From contig CP051238.1 of assembly GCA_017794925.1 (NCBI GenBank), positions 3,462,346-3,526,345 of the forward strand: a stretch of DNA of 64,000 nt, given 5' to 3'. Source of the DNA: Aestuariibacter sp. (GTDB taxonomy: Bacteria > Pseudomonadota > Gammaproteobacteria > Enterobacterales > Alteromonadaceae). The position numbers and the translations under genes are program-made. Of this stretch, positions 1-11,135 are shown in pieces (the first letter of the stretch is position 1; every line of letters begins with the position of its first letter). Under the pieces are notes generated by a model, which had not been told where the DNA came from, made no database searches, and saw only the letters and a program-made list of their open reading frames with translations.

Positions 1-855
1 CCTCGTAGCGGCGCAGACTTGGATTACGCTCGTGAATTAGCAGTAGCCGCGGGATGTAACGCGAAGATTTGTGCCAAGGTGGAACGTGCAGAAGCGGTAG
101 CAACGGATGAAGCTATTGATGATATTATCCGTGCGTCTGATGCAGTCATGGTAGCACGTGGAGATCTGGGTGTTGAAATTGGTGACGCCGAGCTGGTTGG
201 TGTTCAAAAGAAACTCATCGCACGGTCACGTCAGTTGAACAAAGTTGTTATCACTGCAACGCAGATGATGGAATCAATGATTGACAGCCCTATGCCTACC
301 CGTGCGGAAGTCATGGACGTAGCAAACGCAGTGTTGGATGGCACAGATGCAGTTATGCTTTCTGCCGAAACAGCAGCGGGTAATTTCCCGGTTGAAACAG
401 TTCAGGCAATGGCTCGCGTATGTGAAGGTGCGGAAACTCACCCTAGCATTAAGTTTTCGAAGCATCGTCTGGACGAAATGTTCGACTCTGTTAGTGAAAC
501 CATCGCACTGTCAGCCGTATACGCAGCAAATCATTTACCCGGTGTCAAAGCCATTGTTGGCCTGACGGAAAGTGGAAGTACGCCGCGCCTGATGTCTCGT
601 ATCACGACCAAACTGCCTATTGTTGCATTATCTCGTCACGAAGAAACACTTAATGCAATGGCATTGTATCGTGGCGTTAAACCGATGTACTTTAATTCAA
701 GTGAAAGCGCACCAGGTGAACTTAAGAACGACGTTGTTGCACTACTAAAAGAACTTGGATTAGTAGAACCAGGCGACACCTTCATTCTTACCCATGGTGA
801 TCGAATGGAAACCATCGGCGCGACCAACGCATTGAAGATCATTGACGTTGAATAG
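1..855 (+). CDS. pykA: Pyruvate kinase, C-terminal part (truncated by window edge)
   Basis: Glycolytic enzyme that transfers phosphate from phosphoenolpyruvate to ADP. The frame is open from base 1 (reading [14 protein letters not shown]), so the gene begins outside the window; the TTG at 19 is not the real start. About 284 residues remain, covering the end of the barrel and the regulatory C-domain. Family motifs include [13 protein letters not shown], the active-site helix [10 protein letters not shown] with [20 protein letters not shown], and MLSAETAAG. By eye the sequence resembles E. coli PykA more than PykF, so I use pykA. A strong terminator follows the stop. The nearest downstream gene is on the opposite strand, so this is the end of its transcription unit. 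Confidence 0.95.
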   Translation, partial: PRSGADLDYARELAVAAGCNAKICAKVERAEAVATDEAIDDIIRASDAVMVARGDLGVEIGDAELVGVQKKLIARSRQLNKVVITATQMMESMIDSPMPTRAEVMDVANAVLDGTDAVMLSAETAAGNFPVETVQAMARVCEGAETHPSIKFSKHRLDEMFDSVSETIALSAVYAANHLPGVKAIVGLTESGSTPRLMSRITTKLPIVALSRHEETLNAMALYRGVKPMYFNSSESAPGELKNDVVALLKELGLVEPGDTFILTHGDRMETIGATNALKIIDVE

Positions 856-880
856 CCCGCAGTTTTAATGAATAAATAGC

Positions 881-912
881 AAAAAGCCAGTTGTTTTCAA
901 CTGGCTTTTTTT
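881..912 (+). terminator. Intrinsic terminator after pykA
   Basis: AAAGCCAGTTG and CAACTGGCTTT form a stem around a TTTT loop, followed by a T run. The A run on the 5' side makes it plausible for both strands, so it could also stop transcription leaving the convergent nitroreductase gene. Confidence 0.9.
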
Positions 913-937
913 ATGAGTCTAACCGCATTAAAGTGCA

Positions 938-1495
938 TTAACTGGCAGGCCAGGAACGGAAAAACTCACTGGAATCAGGTGTGTTTTTTTCTGGTAAATT
1001 CTGGGCAGGTGTGCCCAGGTAAAGAAAACCGACAATTTCATCGTCTTCACTGATGCCCAAACCCGCTTTTACAATAGAACAGTGGGCATAGGCACCGGTA
1101 CGCCATATTCCTTGGTACCCTTGTGCGACTGCAGCCATTTGCATTGCCATTGTTGCACAGGCTGCTGAGCCTAATTGCTCTACCATGGGTACCTTCTCAT
1201 GTTCCTTATACTGGGTAGCCACCACAATAATCATTGGCGCTCTGACAGGTAATTGCGGTGCACGTTGTATCTCACGATCAGACTTATCATTGTCGATAGC
1301 TGATTGCTCAAACAAGGAGCCTAATTGATCCAGACCTTTCCCCTCAATCACCAGGAACTGCCACGGACATAAAGAAGCGTGATCCGGAGTACGTAACGCT
1401 GCTTGCTTTATATTTTCCAGCGCTTCACCTTGCGGTGCAGGGGCTGTCAACCGAGGTTGAGAACGACGAGTAAGTAATAGTGTTAATGCATCCAT
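938..1495 (-). CDS. ydjA: YdjA-type NAD(P)H nitroreductase
   Basis: Small FMN-dependent nitroreductase-fold oxidoreductase of the YdjA subfamily, 185 residues (E. coli YdjA is similar in length), cytoplasmic and probably dimeric. It begins MDALTLLLTRRS, the N-terminal phosphate-binding stretch. It then has RTPDHASLCPWQFLVIEG, which matches the family FMN region, ACATMAMQMAAVAQGYQGIWRTGA in the core (two contiguous motifs), and VGFLYLGTPAQ near the end. The physiological substrate of the family is not established. It ends convergently with pykA across the shared terminator. The DoxX-like gene lies 107 bases downstream on the same strand and could be co-transcribed. Confidence 0.9.
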   Translation of the reverse strand: MDALTLLLTRRSQPRLTAPAPQGEALENIKQAALRTPDHASLCPWQFLVIEGKGLDQLGSLFEQSAIDNDKSDREIQRAPQLPVRAPMIIVVATQYKEHEKVPMVEQLGSAACATMAMQMAAVAQGYQGIWRTGAYAHCSIVKAGLGISEDDEIVGFLYLGTPAQNLPEKNTPDSSEFFRSWPAS

Positions 1496-1602
1496 GAAAA
1501 CCTCTTATGCCTCTAAACAATGTTCAGAGCAAACCTGTAAAAACAGGTCTGCGTAAAAACGAAAACAAAAGACTCACAGACGATAACGTTAGCTACCCTT
1601 AT

Positions 1603-2229
1603 TTACAAGTTGCTTGGCAGAGAGAATCGTTTAGCAAGAAAAAAATCAATACTTGTGTATCGCCCTGCTCCAAAACACAGCAATACCAGAAACATGACAA
1701 AATACGTCGCGGCAAACTCAATACCATTATTTAAAATGACGAAGTTGCCACTACTCGTGAGCCAATCAATATAGCCATGCTCTTCGAGCAGCGACGTTGC
1801 AGCACTAAGTTTTTCCGGCGCCTCCAGCACGGATGGGTTGGTCAGAATTGTACCATCAGCCAGCCAGCTGTTTGCATCTGCGATGGCAAGCCATCCGTTC
1901 TCAGCATGAACGGTAATCATAGCAACAATCATCGTTATCATTAGCGGTATGCTCACCCACCTGACAGCGAGGCCAGGTACCAGTAACAATCCGCCTACAA
2001 ATTCTGTTAATGACGCCAACGCGGCAAGTAATAGTGGGAAAGGTAACCCTAAGCCGTATTCAGCATCACCGAACCAGGCAACAGTACTGTCAAAATTTGA
2101 CAACTTTTGCCACCCAGCCTGAGCCATAACCGGTGCCAGGTACAACCTGATAAGCAGCAATACGATCCCATCAAGGTGACAGACGACAGAATTGAAACGT
2201 TGTTGAATTGAGAATAATTGTCTAATCAC
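1603..2229 (-). CDS. DoxX-family membrane protein, HvfX-like
   Basis: Integral membrane protein with four predicted hydrophobic segments. The stretches LLLIRLYLAPVMAQAGWQKL, FDSTVAWFG and LAALASLTEFVGGLLLVPGL are typical of DoxX proteins. The FDSTVAWFG and WLAIAD motifs resemble the HvfX branch, which accompanies copper-binding RiPP (oxazolin) clusters. The frame is open to a GTG at 2316, but that codon has no ribosome site. I prefer the GTG at 2229, preceded by AAGGG at suitable spacing, giving 208 residues. No HvfA precursor, HvfB or HvfC gene lies next to it, so the HvfX role is uncertain and it may be a general DoxX protein. Confidence 0.75.
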   Translation of the reverse strand: MIRQLFSIQQRFNSVVCHLDGIVLLLIRLYLAPVMAQAGWQKLSNFDSTVAWFGDAEYGLGLPFPLLLAALASLTEFVGGLLLVPGLAVRWVSIPLMITMIVAMITVHAENGWLAIADANSWLADGTILTNPSVLEAPEKLSAATSLLEEHGYIDWLTSSGNFVILNNGIEFAATYFVMFLVLLCFGAGRYTSIDFFLAKRFSLPSNL

Positions 2230-2457
2230 GCTTATAACCCTTAAGATTGATTGCTTGTGAATCAGGTTCTGAGATAGTCTGATACAGCGCCTGAGTGATC
2301 TATGTTTACTTTTCACACAACTTTCGAACCATTGATAGCATTGTCGCGTATATCTTTACGTTGAACGAAATGATAATGGTGTAAACAGCAATCCCATGGC
2401 ACGCTTCAAACTGGCATGCCCTAATAGAACGGTAATTACCTCCAAAAATTTCAAGCT

Positions 2458-2631
2458 ATGAGTCAATTTTTACGCATCATGCGCCGCGGGCAACCAAAGG
2501 TAAGATTCAGCAAACGAAAAAGTCGTTTGCTAATGGCGTTCTCCGACGAACAACATGAACAGATCGCCAGACTGATAAAAATGTGGCTCGATAGTGATAA
2601 AAAGAATTCGGGCAGGTCACAAACAAAATAG
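2458..2631 (+). CDS. Small basic protein of unknown function, 57 residues
   Basis: Short reading frame in the otherwise empty region upstream of sppA. It reads MSQFLRIMRRGQPKVRF, then a Lys/Arg-rich linker, then an amphipathic helix (SDEQHEQIARLIKMWLDSD), then a polar tail. The composition is protein-like: a basic N-terminus and a regular hydrophobic pattern in the helix. No clear Shine-Dalgarno sequence precedes the ATG at 2458; the in-frame ATG at 2479 is an alternative. I do not recognise the family. It lies 108 bases upstream of sppA in the same direction and could share its transcript. Either a real small gene or chance; comparison with related genomes would settle it. Confidence 0.45.
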   Translation: MSQFLRIMRRGQPKVRFSKRKSRLLMAFSDEQHEQIARLIKMWLDSDKKNSGRSQTK

Positions 2632-2739
2632 CCAGAAAGGCTTTGAAATGAGTTATTACATTTCATTACAAATTTAATTCGCGAATTATGTGAGTTTGGA
2701 TAAGATAACAGTGAAACGTAGCGTAGGTATGTAGTCAAT

Positions 2740-4614
2740 ATGGTTCAAAAAAGTACAAGCTGGACAAAAGCCCTATTCGTTGGCATCTGGACTGCCCTCA
2801 ACTTTTGTCGAAAGTTATTCTTTAACGTCATTTTTATTGTCATTATCGTTGGCATTTTCATGATTGCCTCAAAAGAGGACCAAACCGTTAAGGTCACGCC
2901 AGAAAGTGCCTTAGTGTTAACCCTAAATGGGTCATTGGTTATCGAAAAAACGGCTATCGATCCGGCAGAGCAGTTTTTCCAGCAAGCGTTGAACGAAGAA
3001 CCCGAAGACCCCGAAGTTCTTATACGTGATGTCGTTTCAGTTTTGGACAACGCAAAACAAGACAAACGAATTAAAGCACTGGTATTAGATCTTCAGGGTT
3101 TAAGACGAGCTGGTTTGAATAAGCTGCGCACCGTTGCAGAAGCGATAGACGATTTTAAAACCTCGGGCAAGCCCGTTTACGCTATTGCTGACTATTACAC
3201 TCAAACGCAATATTATCTGGCAGCCCATGCCGACCACGTTTATATGAATCCGGTTGGCGCCATCATGCTCGAAGGGTATGCAAACTACCAGGTGTACTTC
3301 AAGCGCGCGCTCGACAAACTGAAGATTACTACACACATTTTTAGGGTCGGTACGTACAAATCTGCTGTCGAGCCTTATATGCGTGAAGACATGTCTCCTG
3401 CCGCCAAAGAGAGTAACCAACGCTGGTTAGATGCCTATTGGGCGCAATACAAAGCCGATGTTGCCAGCGCCAGAAACATGGAACTGACAAACTTCGATGA
3501 TTCACTTGCGCAGCTAAATGTAAAATTCGAACAAGCTGGCGGTGACCTGGCCACGTACGCTCTGCAAAACGGTTGGGTCGATGCGTTGAAAACACGCGAA
3601 GATATCCGCCAGGAAATGTCAGCGTTAGTAGGTGAAGCAGACAATAAAGCTGGCTTTAAAATCACCTCATTCCGCCATTACAACAATGTCGTTAATCCAT
3701 CTATTCCCATGCCAACTCCACAAGGTGACAAAGTAGGCATCGTTGTTGCAAAAGGCATCATTTTAGATGGCGATCGCAACGCAGGAACAATTGGTGGTAA
3801 CAGCACTGCCCGGTTATTGCGCCAGGCACGTCTGGATAACGATGTTAAAGCCGTCGTCCTACAAGTTGATTCTCCGGGGGGCAGCGCCGCTGCTTCAGAA
3901 ATAATTCGCCAGGAAGTATTAAACCTGAAAGCCGCTGGTAAGCCGGTTGTGGTTTCAATGGATACTTATGCCGCATCCGGTGGTTATTGGATCTCTACCG
4001 ACGCAGACAAGATTTTTGCCTCACCCAGCACAATCACCGGGTCAATTGGCGTTTTCGGTATGTTCATGACCTATGAAAACAGCCTGGACTATCTGGGTAT
4101 TAATACGGATGGAGTAGCCACTACCGACATGGCTGGCGTATCCACTGCCAGAGGCTTAAGCCCACAGTACAGTCAGTTCATTCAACGCAGTGTTGAAAGC
4201 AAATACAGTAAGTTTCTGTCCATTGTTGCAAACTCTCGCAATATGACGGTTGAAGATGTAGACAAGATTGCACAAGGTCGAGTTTGGATTGGCACAGATG
4301 CGCTTGAGTTAGGCCTTGTGGATGAGCTGGGCAATCTTAACGCGGCTATTGACGCCGCCGCCGAACTTGCCGAGTTGGAAACCTTCAAGCCTGTTTACGT
4401 ACAACGCAAGTTGTCGCCCAAAGAGCAATTCTGGAAAGAGTTCTTCGGACAAGCATTGGTGTACGCCGTTAAATTCCAGTTTGGTGATGCGCAGTCTCCA
4501 TTCATGGGACTACTTAAAACAGCACTAAATGACATTGATGTTCTGGCTAGCCTGAATGATCCAAATGGTATTTATACATTGTGTATGCCATGTAATGTGG
4601 TCGAGGCACATTGA
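2740..4614 (+). CDS. sppA: Signal peptide peptidase SppA (protease IV), long form
   Basis: Inner-membrane serine protease with a Ser-Lys dyad that degrades signal peptides left after secretion. At 624 residues it is the long two-domain form (E. coli 618). One membrane anchor lies at about residues 27-43, followed by tandem ClpP-like domains. The dyad is visible: Lys207 in VGTYKSAVEPYMREDMS and Ser413 in AASGGYWIS. PGGSAAASE and ITGSIGVFG are also family motifs. The upstream ribosome site is weak. The stop overlaps the TTG start of sprT by four bases (TTGA), so translation is probably coupled. Confidence 0.97.
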   Translation: MVQKSTSWTKALFVGIWTALNFCRKLFFNVIFIVIIVGIFMIASKEDQTVKVTPESALVLTLNGSLVIEKTAIDPAEQFFQQALNEEPEDPEVLIRDVVSVLDNAKQDKRIKALVLDLQGLRRAGLNKLRTVAEAIDDFKTSGKPVYAIADYYTQTQYYLAAHADHVYMNPVGAIMLEGYANYQVYFKRALDKLKITTHIFRVGTYKSAVEPYMREDMSPAAKESNQRWLDAYWAQYKADVASARNMELTNFDDSLAQLNVKFEQAGGDLATYALQNGWVDALKTREDIRQEMSALVGEADNKAGFKITSFRHYNNVVNPSIPMPTPQGDKVGIVVAKGIILDGDRNAGTIGGNSTARLLRQARLDNDVKAVVLQVDSPGGSAAASEIIRQEVLNLKAAGKPVVVSMDTYAASGGYWISTDADKIFASPSTITGSIGVFGMFMTYENSLDYLGINTDGVATTDMAGVSTARGLSPQYSQFIQRSVESKYSKFLSIVANSRNMTVEDVDKIAQGRVWIGTDALELGLVDELGNLNAAIDAAAELAELETFKPVYVQRKLSPKEQFWKEFFGQALVYAVKFQFGDAQSPFMGLLKTALNDIDVLASLNDPNGIYTLCMPCNVVEAH

Positions 4615-5114
4615 TCAGTCAAGCCGACAAGCACGCCATTTCTGACCGCCTTGAGCAATTATATGCCAAGGCGGACAGCTATTTTAAAAAGACCTTCCCC
4701 CGCCCTTTATTGACGTATCGTCGAAGTGGTAAACATGCAGGTACAGCATTTCTTCAACAAAACCGTATAAATCTGCATCCAACATTGTTTACTCACAACA
4801 AAGACGCTTACTTTACTGATGTCATCCCTCATGAGGTGAGTCATTTGTTAGCCTATAAGCTCTACGGCAGAGTTAAACCTCATGGCAAGGAATGGCAGTC
4901 AATCATGGCAGATGTTTTTGAATGTGCGCCCAACACGCGGCATAGTTTTGACCTGACGCCACTTCAATTAAATACAGTCACTTACACGTGCTCTTGTGGT
5001 CCCGTTGAATTAAGTATCAGGCGGCACAACGCAATAGTCCGGGGGAAGCGTCAATATCTTTGCAGACAGTGCCGCACAACATTAACCCAACTTGTTGAAG
5101 CGTCAGAAAACTAG
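4611..5114 (+). CDS. sprT: SprT-family zinc protein
   Basis: SprT-like protein of 167 residues (E. coli 165). It carries the metalloprotease-type signature HEVSH near residue 75 and a C-terminal zinc ribbon, TCSCG then CRQC. The metal fold resembles the eukaryotic Spartan protease domain, but the bacterial function is poorly defined. The start is a TTG inside the sppA stop, preceded by GAGG. Its TAG stop shares the palindrome CTAG with the stop of yfbV on the other strand. Confidence 0.92.
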   Translation: MISQADKHAISDRLEQLYAKADSYFKKTFPRPLLTYRRSGKHAGTAFLQQNRINLHPTLFTHNKDAYFTDVIPHEVSHLLAYKLYGRVKPHGKEWQSIMADVFECAPNTRHSFDLTPLQLNTVTYTCSCGPVELSIRRHNAIVRGKRQYLCRQCRTTLTQLVEASEN

Positions 5115-5557
5115 AACCAGTTGCGGGTAAATGCTTTGTCCAAATCTTCAAACGCGGTTTTAAGCAAGTTGGCCAGTTCGCGGTATTTCGGTTTGCCTTT
5201 GGTTCGCTGAACGGCACAACCCTGATCCCGCATTTTAGAGTGGATTTCCTGATACCAGGACTGAATCGCCGGGGGAAGAGTTTGGTTTGAACGGTGACCC
5301 AACCATAACAGACCCTGCATTGGCATACTCAAAAAGAATGCGCCTATCGCAATTGCCTGTGGAATATGCTCATTGCCCAACACATTAATAATGGAAGCAC
5401 ATGCCAATACAGCTATGGGAGGCATGACCTTAATAGCAAAACGCGTCGCTGCAACTACCCTGCAATCAGGAAATAGTGCATAAAGTTCTTTGCGTAGTGG
5501 CCAGGTTTTCATGTATTCCTGCCCGTCTTTCAGCATGGTTGTTACAGACTGAGCCAT
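5111..5557 (-). CDS. yfbV: UPF0208 membrane protein YfbV
   Basis: Inner-membrane protein of 148 residues with two central hydrophobic helices. It matches the E. coli YfbV pattern: LKDGQEYMKTWPLRKEL, FAIKVMPPIAVLA, SMPMQGLLWLGHRS, LPPAIQSWYQEI and KGKPKYRELANLL. E. coli YfbV has been linked to insulating the Ter macrodomain; a role here is only inferred by homology. The frame extends upstream to a TTG at 5587, but the ATG at 5557 has GAGGTT at good spacing and gives the family's normal length. It ends against sprT with overlapping stop codons. Confidence 0.93.
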   Translation of the reverse strand: MAQSVTTMLKDGQEYMKTWPLRKELYALFPDCRVVAATRFAIKVMPPIAVLACASIINVLGNEHIPQAIAIGAFFLSMPMQGLLWLGHRSNQTLPPAIQSWYQEIHSKMRDQGCAVQRTKGKPKYRELANLLKTAFEDLDKAFTRNWF

Positions 5558-6805
<1,248 letters not shown>

Positions 6806-6817
6806 ACGTGTTAAATC

Positions 6818-6851
6818 CGGCAGTGACATAATCTGTGTCACTGCCGTCTTT
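6818..6851 (+). terminator. Hairpin after trxB
   Basis: CGGCAGTGACA at 6818-6828 pairs perfectly with TGTCACTGCCG at 6836-6846, an 11 bp stem with a 7-base loop. It is followed only by TCTTTA, so termination may be partial. The stem ends 10 bases before the aat start and could also affect aat translation. Confidence 0.6.
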
Positions 6852-6856
6852 ACGCT

Positions 6857-7612
6857 ATGATTTCGCTTCCTTTCCTTAATCCCGATACCCCCTTTCCTGC
6901 TGTAGATGCCGCGCTTGACGATCCTGATGGCTTACTGGCTTATGGCGCTGATTTATCGCCCGGAAGACTGCTTACTGCGTATTCACAAGGTATCTTCCCG
7001 TGGTTTAGCGAAGACGAGCCCATTCTTTGGTGGTCTCCATCGGTAAGAGCGATCATCCCCCTGCATGATTTCAATTGTGCTAAAAGCCTGTCGAAGCTCA
7101 TCAAAAAACAACGTTATCAAATCACATTAAATAAAGACTTCCGTGCTGTTATATCAGAATGCGCGTCCATCCCACGTCAACATCGTGGTAAAGATGGCAC
7201 GACCACCACATCAACCGCTACCTGGATTACGCAGGATATGCTGAATGCATATATAAACCTGCATGACTTAGGGTTGGCTCACTCGGTAGAAGTGTGGGAC
7301 GCCGATGAACTTGTCGGTGGGTTATATGGCGTGGCAGTTGGCAGTATTTTTTGCGGTGAGTCTATGTTCCATCGGCAGCCCAACACCTCTAAGCTGGCCC
7401 TTGCGCATTTAGTCGTTCACATGAAACAACAAAACGGCAGCTTTATTGATTGTCAGCTTCCTACTGAGCATCTTAGCAGTCTTGGCGCACAGGCAATTCC
7501 AAGAGGCGAGTTTATTAATAAGCTCCGATCACATAATCAAACACTTGATTCGAACGGCTATATCTGCACAGAATACAGTCATCGTTGGCGTTCACAGACT
7601 ATTACGTTGTAA
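6857..7612 (+). CDS. aat: Leucyl/phenylalanyl-tRNA-protein transferase
   Basis: N-degron enzyme that adds Leu or Phe from charged tRNA to N-terminal Lys/Arg of proteins, marking them for ClpS-ClpAP. It has 251 residues; enterobacterial Aat is about 234. Family motifs: FPAVDAALDDPDGLLAYGADLS, LLTAYSQGIFPWFSEDEPILWWSP, LAHSVEVWDADELVGGLYGVA, and GSIFCGESMFHR with the catalytic-region residues. The stop codon abuts the ATG of bpt directly, so the two are a tightly coupled pair with complementary N-degron specificities. Confidence 0.97.
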   Translation: MISLPFLNPDTPFPAVDAALDDPDGLLAYGADLSPGRLLTAYSQGIFPWFSEDEPILWWSPSVRAIIPLHDFNCAKSLSKLIKKQRYQITLNKDFRAVISECASIPRQHRGKDGTTTTSTATWITQDMLNAYINLHDLGLAHSVEVWDADELVGGLYGVAVGSIFCGESMFHRQPNTSKLALAHLVVHMKQQNGSFIDCQLPTEHLSSLGAQAIPRGEFINKLRSHNQTLDSNGYICTEYSHRWRSQTITL

Positions 7613-8377
7613 ATGAAATTTGGCATTACACAGTCTTTCAGTTGTAGTTATTTACCCGATCAAGACGAGCAATTACTTGTTTTTGTGGGTGATAATGATG
7701 CATGTGCCTTTCATTACCCGCAACTTATTCAGGCCGGATTCCGACGCAGTGGCAATCAGGTGTACCGACCTTACTGTCAGGGTTGCTTTGCCTGCCAATC
7801 ACTCAGGATCCCCGTCAATGATTTCACACCTTCCCGTAGTCAGCGGCGTGTGATGAATAAAAATAAGCACTTTACTGTGCGTTTAGCCGACACACCAGAC
7901 GACAATTATTACCCGCTCTATGCCAGATACATCAATGAACGCCATGCTGATGGCAGTATGTATCCGCCAAGCCCGACACAGTTTGAAGGTTTTCTGGCCT
8001 GTGCCTGGTCACAACCTGTATTCATGGAAGCCTATGACGGTGACCAGCTCATTGGCGTTGCGGTAACAGATGAAGTCGATAGCGTATTAAGCCACTCGGG
8101 CTACTCTGCTATGTATACTTTTTTCGATCCTGACTACGAAAAGCAGTCTTTGGGTGCGTGGATGATACTCAGCCAGATCAACGTTACAGCTGAGCAGGGA
8201 AAACAATACTTGTATCTGGGCTATCAAATCGACGCTTGCCGTAAGATGAATTATAAGAACAAGTATTTTCCCCATGAACGCTACGCTGACCATCAATGGC
8301 ATCGCATTAACAGTGCTGACGACATCGAAAGATTTCATGAGGTTATTTCACACTCTGATATCACTTCTGCCCGCTAA
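7613..8377 (+). CDS. bpt: Aspartate/glutamate leucyltransferase (Bpt)
   Basis: Bacterial homologue of eukaryotic arginyl-tRNA-protein transferase (Ate). The Bpt class adds Leu to N-terminal Asp or Glu. It has 254 residues. The Cys-rich N-terminal motif CSYLPDQDEQ then YRPYCQGCFACQSLRIPV is present, as are SPTQFEGFLACAWSQP and the C-terminal acyltransferase region GAWMILSQI, YLGYQIDACRKMNYKNKY. Its start codon follows the aat stop with no gap. With Aat upstream and ClpA/ClpS downstream, nearly the whole Leu/N-degron route sits within 5 kb. Confidence 0.95.
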   Translation: MKFGITQSFSCSYLPDQDEQLLVFVGDNDACAFHYPQLIQAGFRRSGNQVYRPYCQGCFACQSLRIPVNDFTPSRSQRRVMNKNKHFTVRLADTPDDNYYPLYARYINERHADGSMYPPSPTQFEGFLACAWSQPVFMEAYDGDQLIGVAVTDEVDSVLSHSGYSAMYTFFDPDYEKQSLGAWMILSQINVTAEQGKQYLYLGYQIDACRKMNYKNKYFPHERYADHQWHRINSADDIERFHEVISHSDITSAR

Positions 8378-8505
8378 GCAACAAAAACAGTATAGAAGTC
8401 ACTCAAATCACATATTTAGCGCATTAATTACTTTACATAGTCCGGTGAATTGGTTAAGGTCTGCGCGGCGAAAAAATTGACAGTTTATTGAGGTTATTGC
8501 TCTAG

Positions 8506-8724
<219 letters not shown>

Positions 8725-8774
8725 TCAATACGCGGACGTTCAGCCCGCATTGCAATTGCCGGTACCGGTAAAAC

Positions 8775-8806
8775 AAAAAACCCGAACATGACGTTCGGGT
8801 TTTTTA
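8775..8806. terminator. Bidirectional terminator between infA and clpA
   Basis: AAAAAACCCGAAC and GTTCGGGTTTTTT flank a short loop (ATGAC). The A and T tracts on the two sides let it end transcription of infA on the plus strand and clpA on the minus strand. Confidence 0.9.
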
Positions 8807-8829
8807 GTTTCTACAGTAACGAGCCGTGA

Positions 8830-11109
8830 CTATTCGCTGGACTCTGTTGCCGATGCCACTTTGTCCTGCGAGTTGTAGCTGAACGTCAGTTTGTCGTCTT
8901 TCAGATCAACGGTCACATCACCGCCGCTGCTCAACTTGCCGAACAGCAGCTCGTTAGCCAGTTCTTTCTTCAGCGACTCCTGAATCAGCCTGGCCATAGG
9001 ACGCGCTCCCATTGCCTTATCGTAGCCTTTTTCAGCAAGGAACGCTCTGGCAGCCGGTGACACTTCCAGCGATACGCCTTTGGTATCCAACTGCGCCTGT
9101 AATTCGATAATAAACTTGTCAACAACCTGAAGAATAACCTCTGAATCCAGGTGGTTGAACCAAATAATCGAATCCAAACGGTTACGGAACTCAGGTGAAA
9201 ACACCTTGTTAATCTCAGACAACGCGTCGTGACTGTGGTCCTGTTGTTTAAAGCCTATAGACTTGCGCACCGTCTCCTGTACACCAGCATTCGTGGTCAT
9301 CACCAGTACAACGTTTCGGAAGTCTACTTTTCTGCCATTATTGTCAGTTAACGTCCCGTGGTCCATTACCTGTAGCAAAATGTTGTAGATGTCACTGTGG
9401 GCTTTTTCGATTTCATCGAGTAGCACAACCGAATACGGGTGCTTAATGACTGCATCAGTCAGCAACCCGCCTTGATCAAAGCCTACATAACCGGGAGGAG
9501 CACCAATCAGGCGACTAACCGCATGACGCTCCATGTACTCAGACATATCGAACCGAACCAGTTCTACGCCCATGATCTTGGCCAGCTGTTGCGTCACTTC
9601 CGTTTTACCTACCCCGGTCGGGCCAGCAAACAGGAAATTACCAATAGGCTTCTGTTCGTTACCCAAACCAGCGCGTGACAAGTGAATAGCGTCAGCGAGA
9701 GACTCAATGGCCTTGTCCTGACCAAACACCACCATTTTCAGGTTGCGGCCGAGGTTTTTCAGGACTTCTTTATCAGAAGCTGAAACAGATTTTTCCGGGA
9801 TACGTGCCATTTTGGCAATGATCTGCTCAATGTCGCCGACGTTAATCACTTTCTTCCGCTTCGACTGTGGCAACAAACGCTGACTTGCGCCCGCTTCATC
9901 CATAACGTCAATCGCTTTGTCTGGCAAATGACGTTCATTAATATACTTGGCCGACAACTCTGCTGCTGCCTGTAACGCTTTCTGCGTGAAGCGTACACTG
10001 TGGTGTTCTTCGTAGCGCGATTTCAGGCCCAACAAAATTTTGGTCGTATCGCTAACACTAGGCTCTGCTACATCCACTTTTTGGAAACGACGCGCGAGAG
10101 CACGGTCTTTCTCAAAAATGCCCTGGTATTCCTGATACGTCGTTGAACCGATGCATCGCAATTCCCCCGAGCTTAATTTGGGCTTGAGCAGGTTAGACGC
10201 GTCCATCACACCACCTGATGCTGCCCCAGCACCAATAATGGTATGGATTTCGTCAATAAACAGTATCGCGTCCTTGTCTTTCGACAATTCCTTCAGAATC
10301 CCCTTCAAGCGTTTTTCAAAATCACCGCGGTATTTAGTCCCCGCCAACAGACCACCCAGGTCCAGCGAATACACCGTGCAATTTTCAATAACTTCGGGCA
10401 CTTGCTTTTCAACGATACGGTATGCAAGACCTTCTGCGATGGCTGTTTTACCGACACCCGCCTCACCAACCAGCAGAGGATTGTTTTTACGACGACGACA
10501 CAGGATCTGAATGGTGCGTTCCAACTCATCATCACGCCCGATCAACGGATCGATTTTTCCGTCCAGGGCTTGTCTGTTTAGATTCGAAGCGTATTTTGAT
10601 AATGCTGACCCGGATTCTTCGCCTTCTGCACTCTCCTCGCCTGCTTCATTGCTTTCAGGCGCATCATCCTCGGCTTTACTGACACCGTGACTAATGAAAT
10701 TCACAACGTCCAGACGTGTTACATCAGACTTCTTGAGGATGTAAACAGCCTGACTCTCCTGTTCACTGAAAATCGCAACCAGTACGTTCGCACCGGTCAC
10801 CTCTTCCTTTCCGGAAGACTGGACATGGAATACGGCTCGTTGGAGTACGCGCTGAAATCCCAATGTAGGTTGCGTTTCGCGATCGGCAGCCTGGTCCTCC
10901 AGAATCAACGGTGTGGTGTCTTTTACAAATTCAACCAGTTCACCACGAATATTGTCTATATCGGCTCCACAGGCCTTCAGGGCTTCCTGAGCAGCCGGAT
11001 TATCCAGCAGGGCTAACAGCAAGTGTTCAACCGTCATAAACTCGTGACGGTGTTCTCTGGCGAACACAAAGGCCTCGTTTAAGGTCTGCTCTAAATCTTT
11101 ATTCAGCAT
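8830..11109 (-). CDS. clpA: ATP-dependent Clp protease ATP-binding subunit ClpA
   Basis: AAA+ unfoldase that feeds substrates, including N-degron proteins delivered by ClpS, into ClpP. It has 759 residues. Order: N-domain ([27 protein letters not shown]), an acidic linker at about 145-170, AAA1 with Walker [10 protein letters not shown] and Walker B LFIDEIHT, then AAA2 with GPTGVGKTE and LLDEIEKAH. The ClpP-docking loop IGF lies in [10 protein letters not shown]. The gene is downstream of clpS on the same strand with a 26-base gap, the usual clpS-clpA operon. clpP is not in this window. Confidence 0.98.
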   Translation of the reverse strand: MLNKDLEQTLNEAFVFAREHRHEFMTVEHLLLALLDNPAAQEALKACGADIDNIRGELVEFVKDTTPLILEDQAADRETQPTLGFQRVLQRAVFHVQSSGKEEVTGANVLVAIFSEQESQAVYILKKSDVTRLDVVNFISHGVSKAEDDAPESNEAGEESAEGEESGSALSKYASNLNRQALDGKIDPLIGRDDELERTIQILCRRRKNNPLLVGEAGVGKTAIAEGLAYRIVEKQVPEVIENCTVYSLDLGGLLAGTKYRGDFEKRLKGILKELSKDKDAILFIDEIHTIIGAGAASGGVMDASNLLKPKLSSGELRCIGSTTYQEYQGIFEKDRALARRFQKVDVAEPSVSDTTKILLGLKSRYEEHHSVRFTQKALQAAAELSAKYINERHLPDKAIDVMDEAGASQRLLPQSKRKKVINVGDIEQIIAKMARIPEKSVSASDKEVLKNLGRNLKMVVFGQDKAIESLADAIHLSRAGLGNEQKPIGNFLFAGPTGVGKTEVTQQLAKIMGVELVRFDMSEYMERHAVSRLIGAPPGYVGFDQGGLLTDAVIKHPYSVVLLDEIEKAHSDIYNILLQVMDHGTLTDNNGRKVDFRNVVLVMTTNAGVQETVRKSIGFKQQDHSHDALSEINKVFSPEFRNRLDSIIWFNHLDSEVILQVVDKFIIELQAQLDTKGVSLEVSPAARAFLAEKGYDKAMGARPMARLIQESLKKELANELLFGKLSSGGDVTVDLKDDKLTFSYNSQDKVASATESSE

Positions 11110-11135
11110 ATATATTGCCCCTTCTCAAAATTGAC

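Noticed and set aside
1507..1734. 75-residue plus-strand frame between ydjA and the DoxX-like gene
   Set aside because: Overlaps the end of the DoxX-like gene on the other strand and lacks a ribosome site or recognisable motif.
2463..2738. Minus-strand 91-residue frame upstream of sppA
   Set aside because: Opposite the more protein-like plus-strand small ORF, Cys/Ser-rich composition, no ribosome site.
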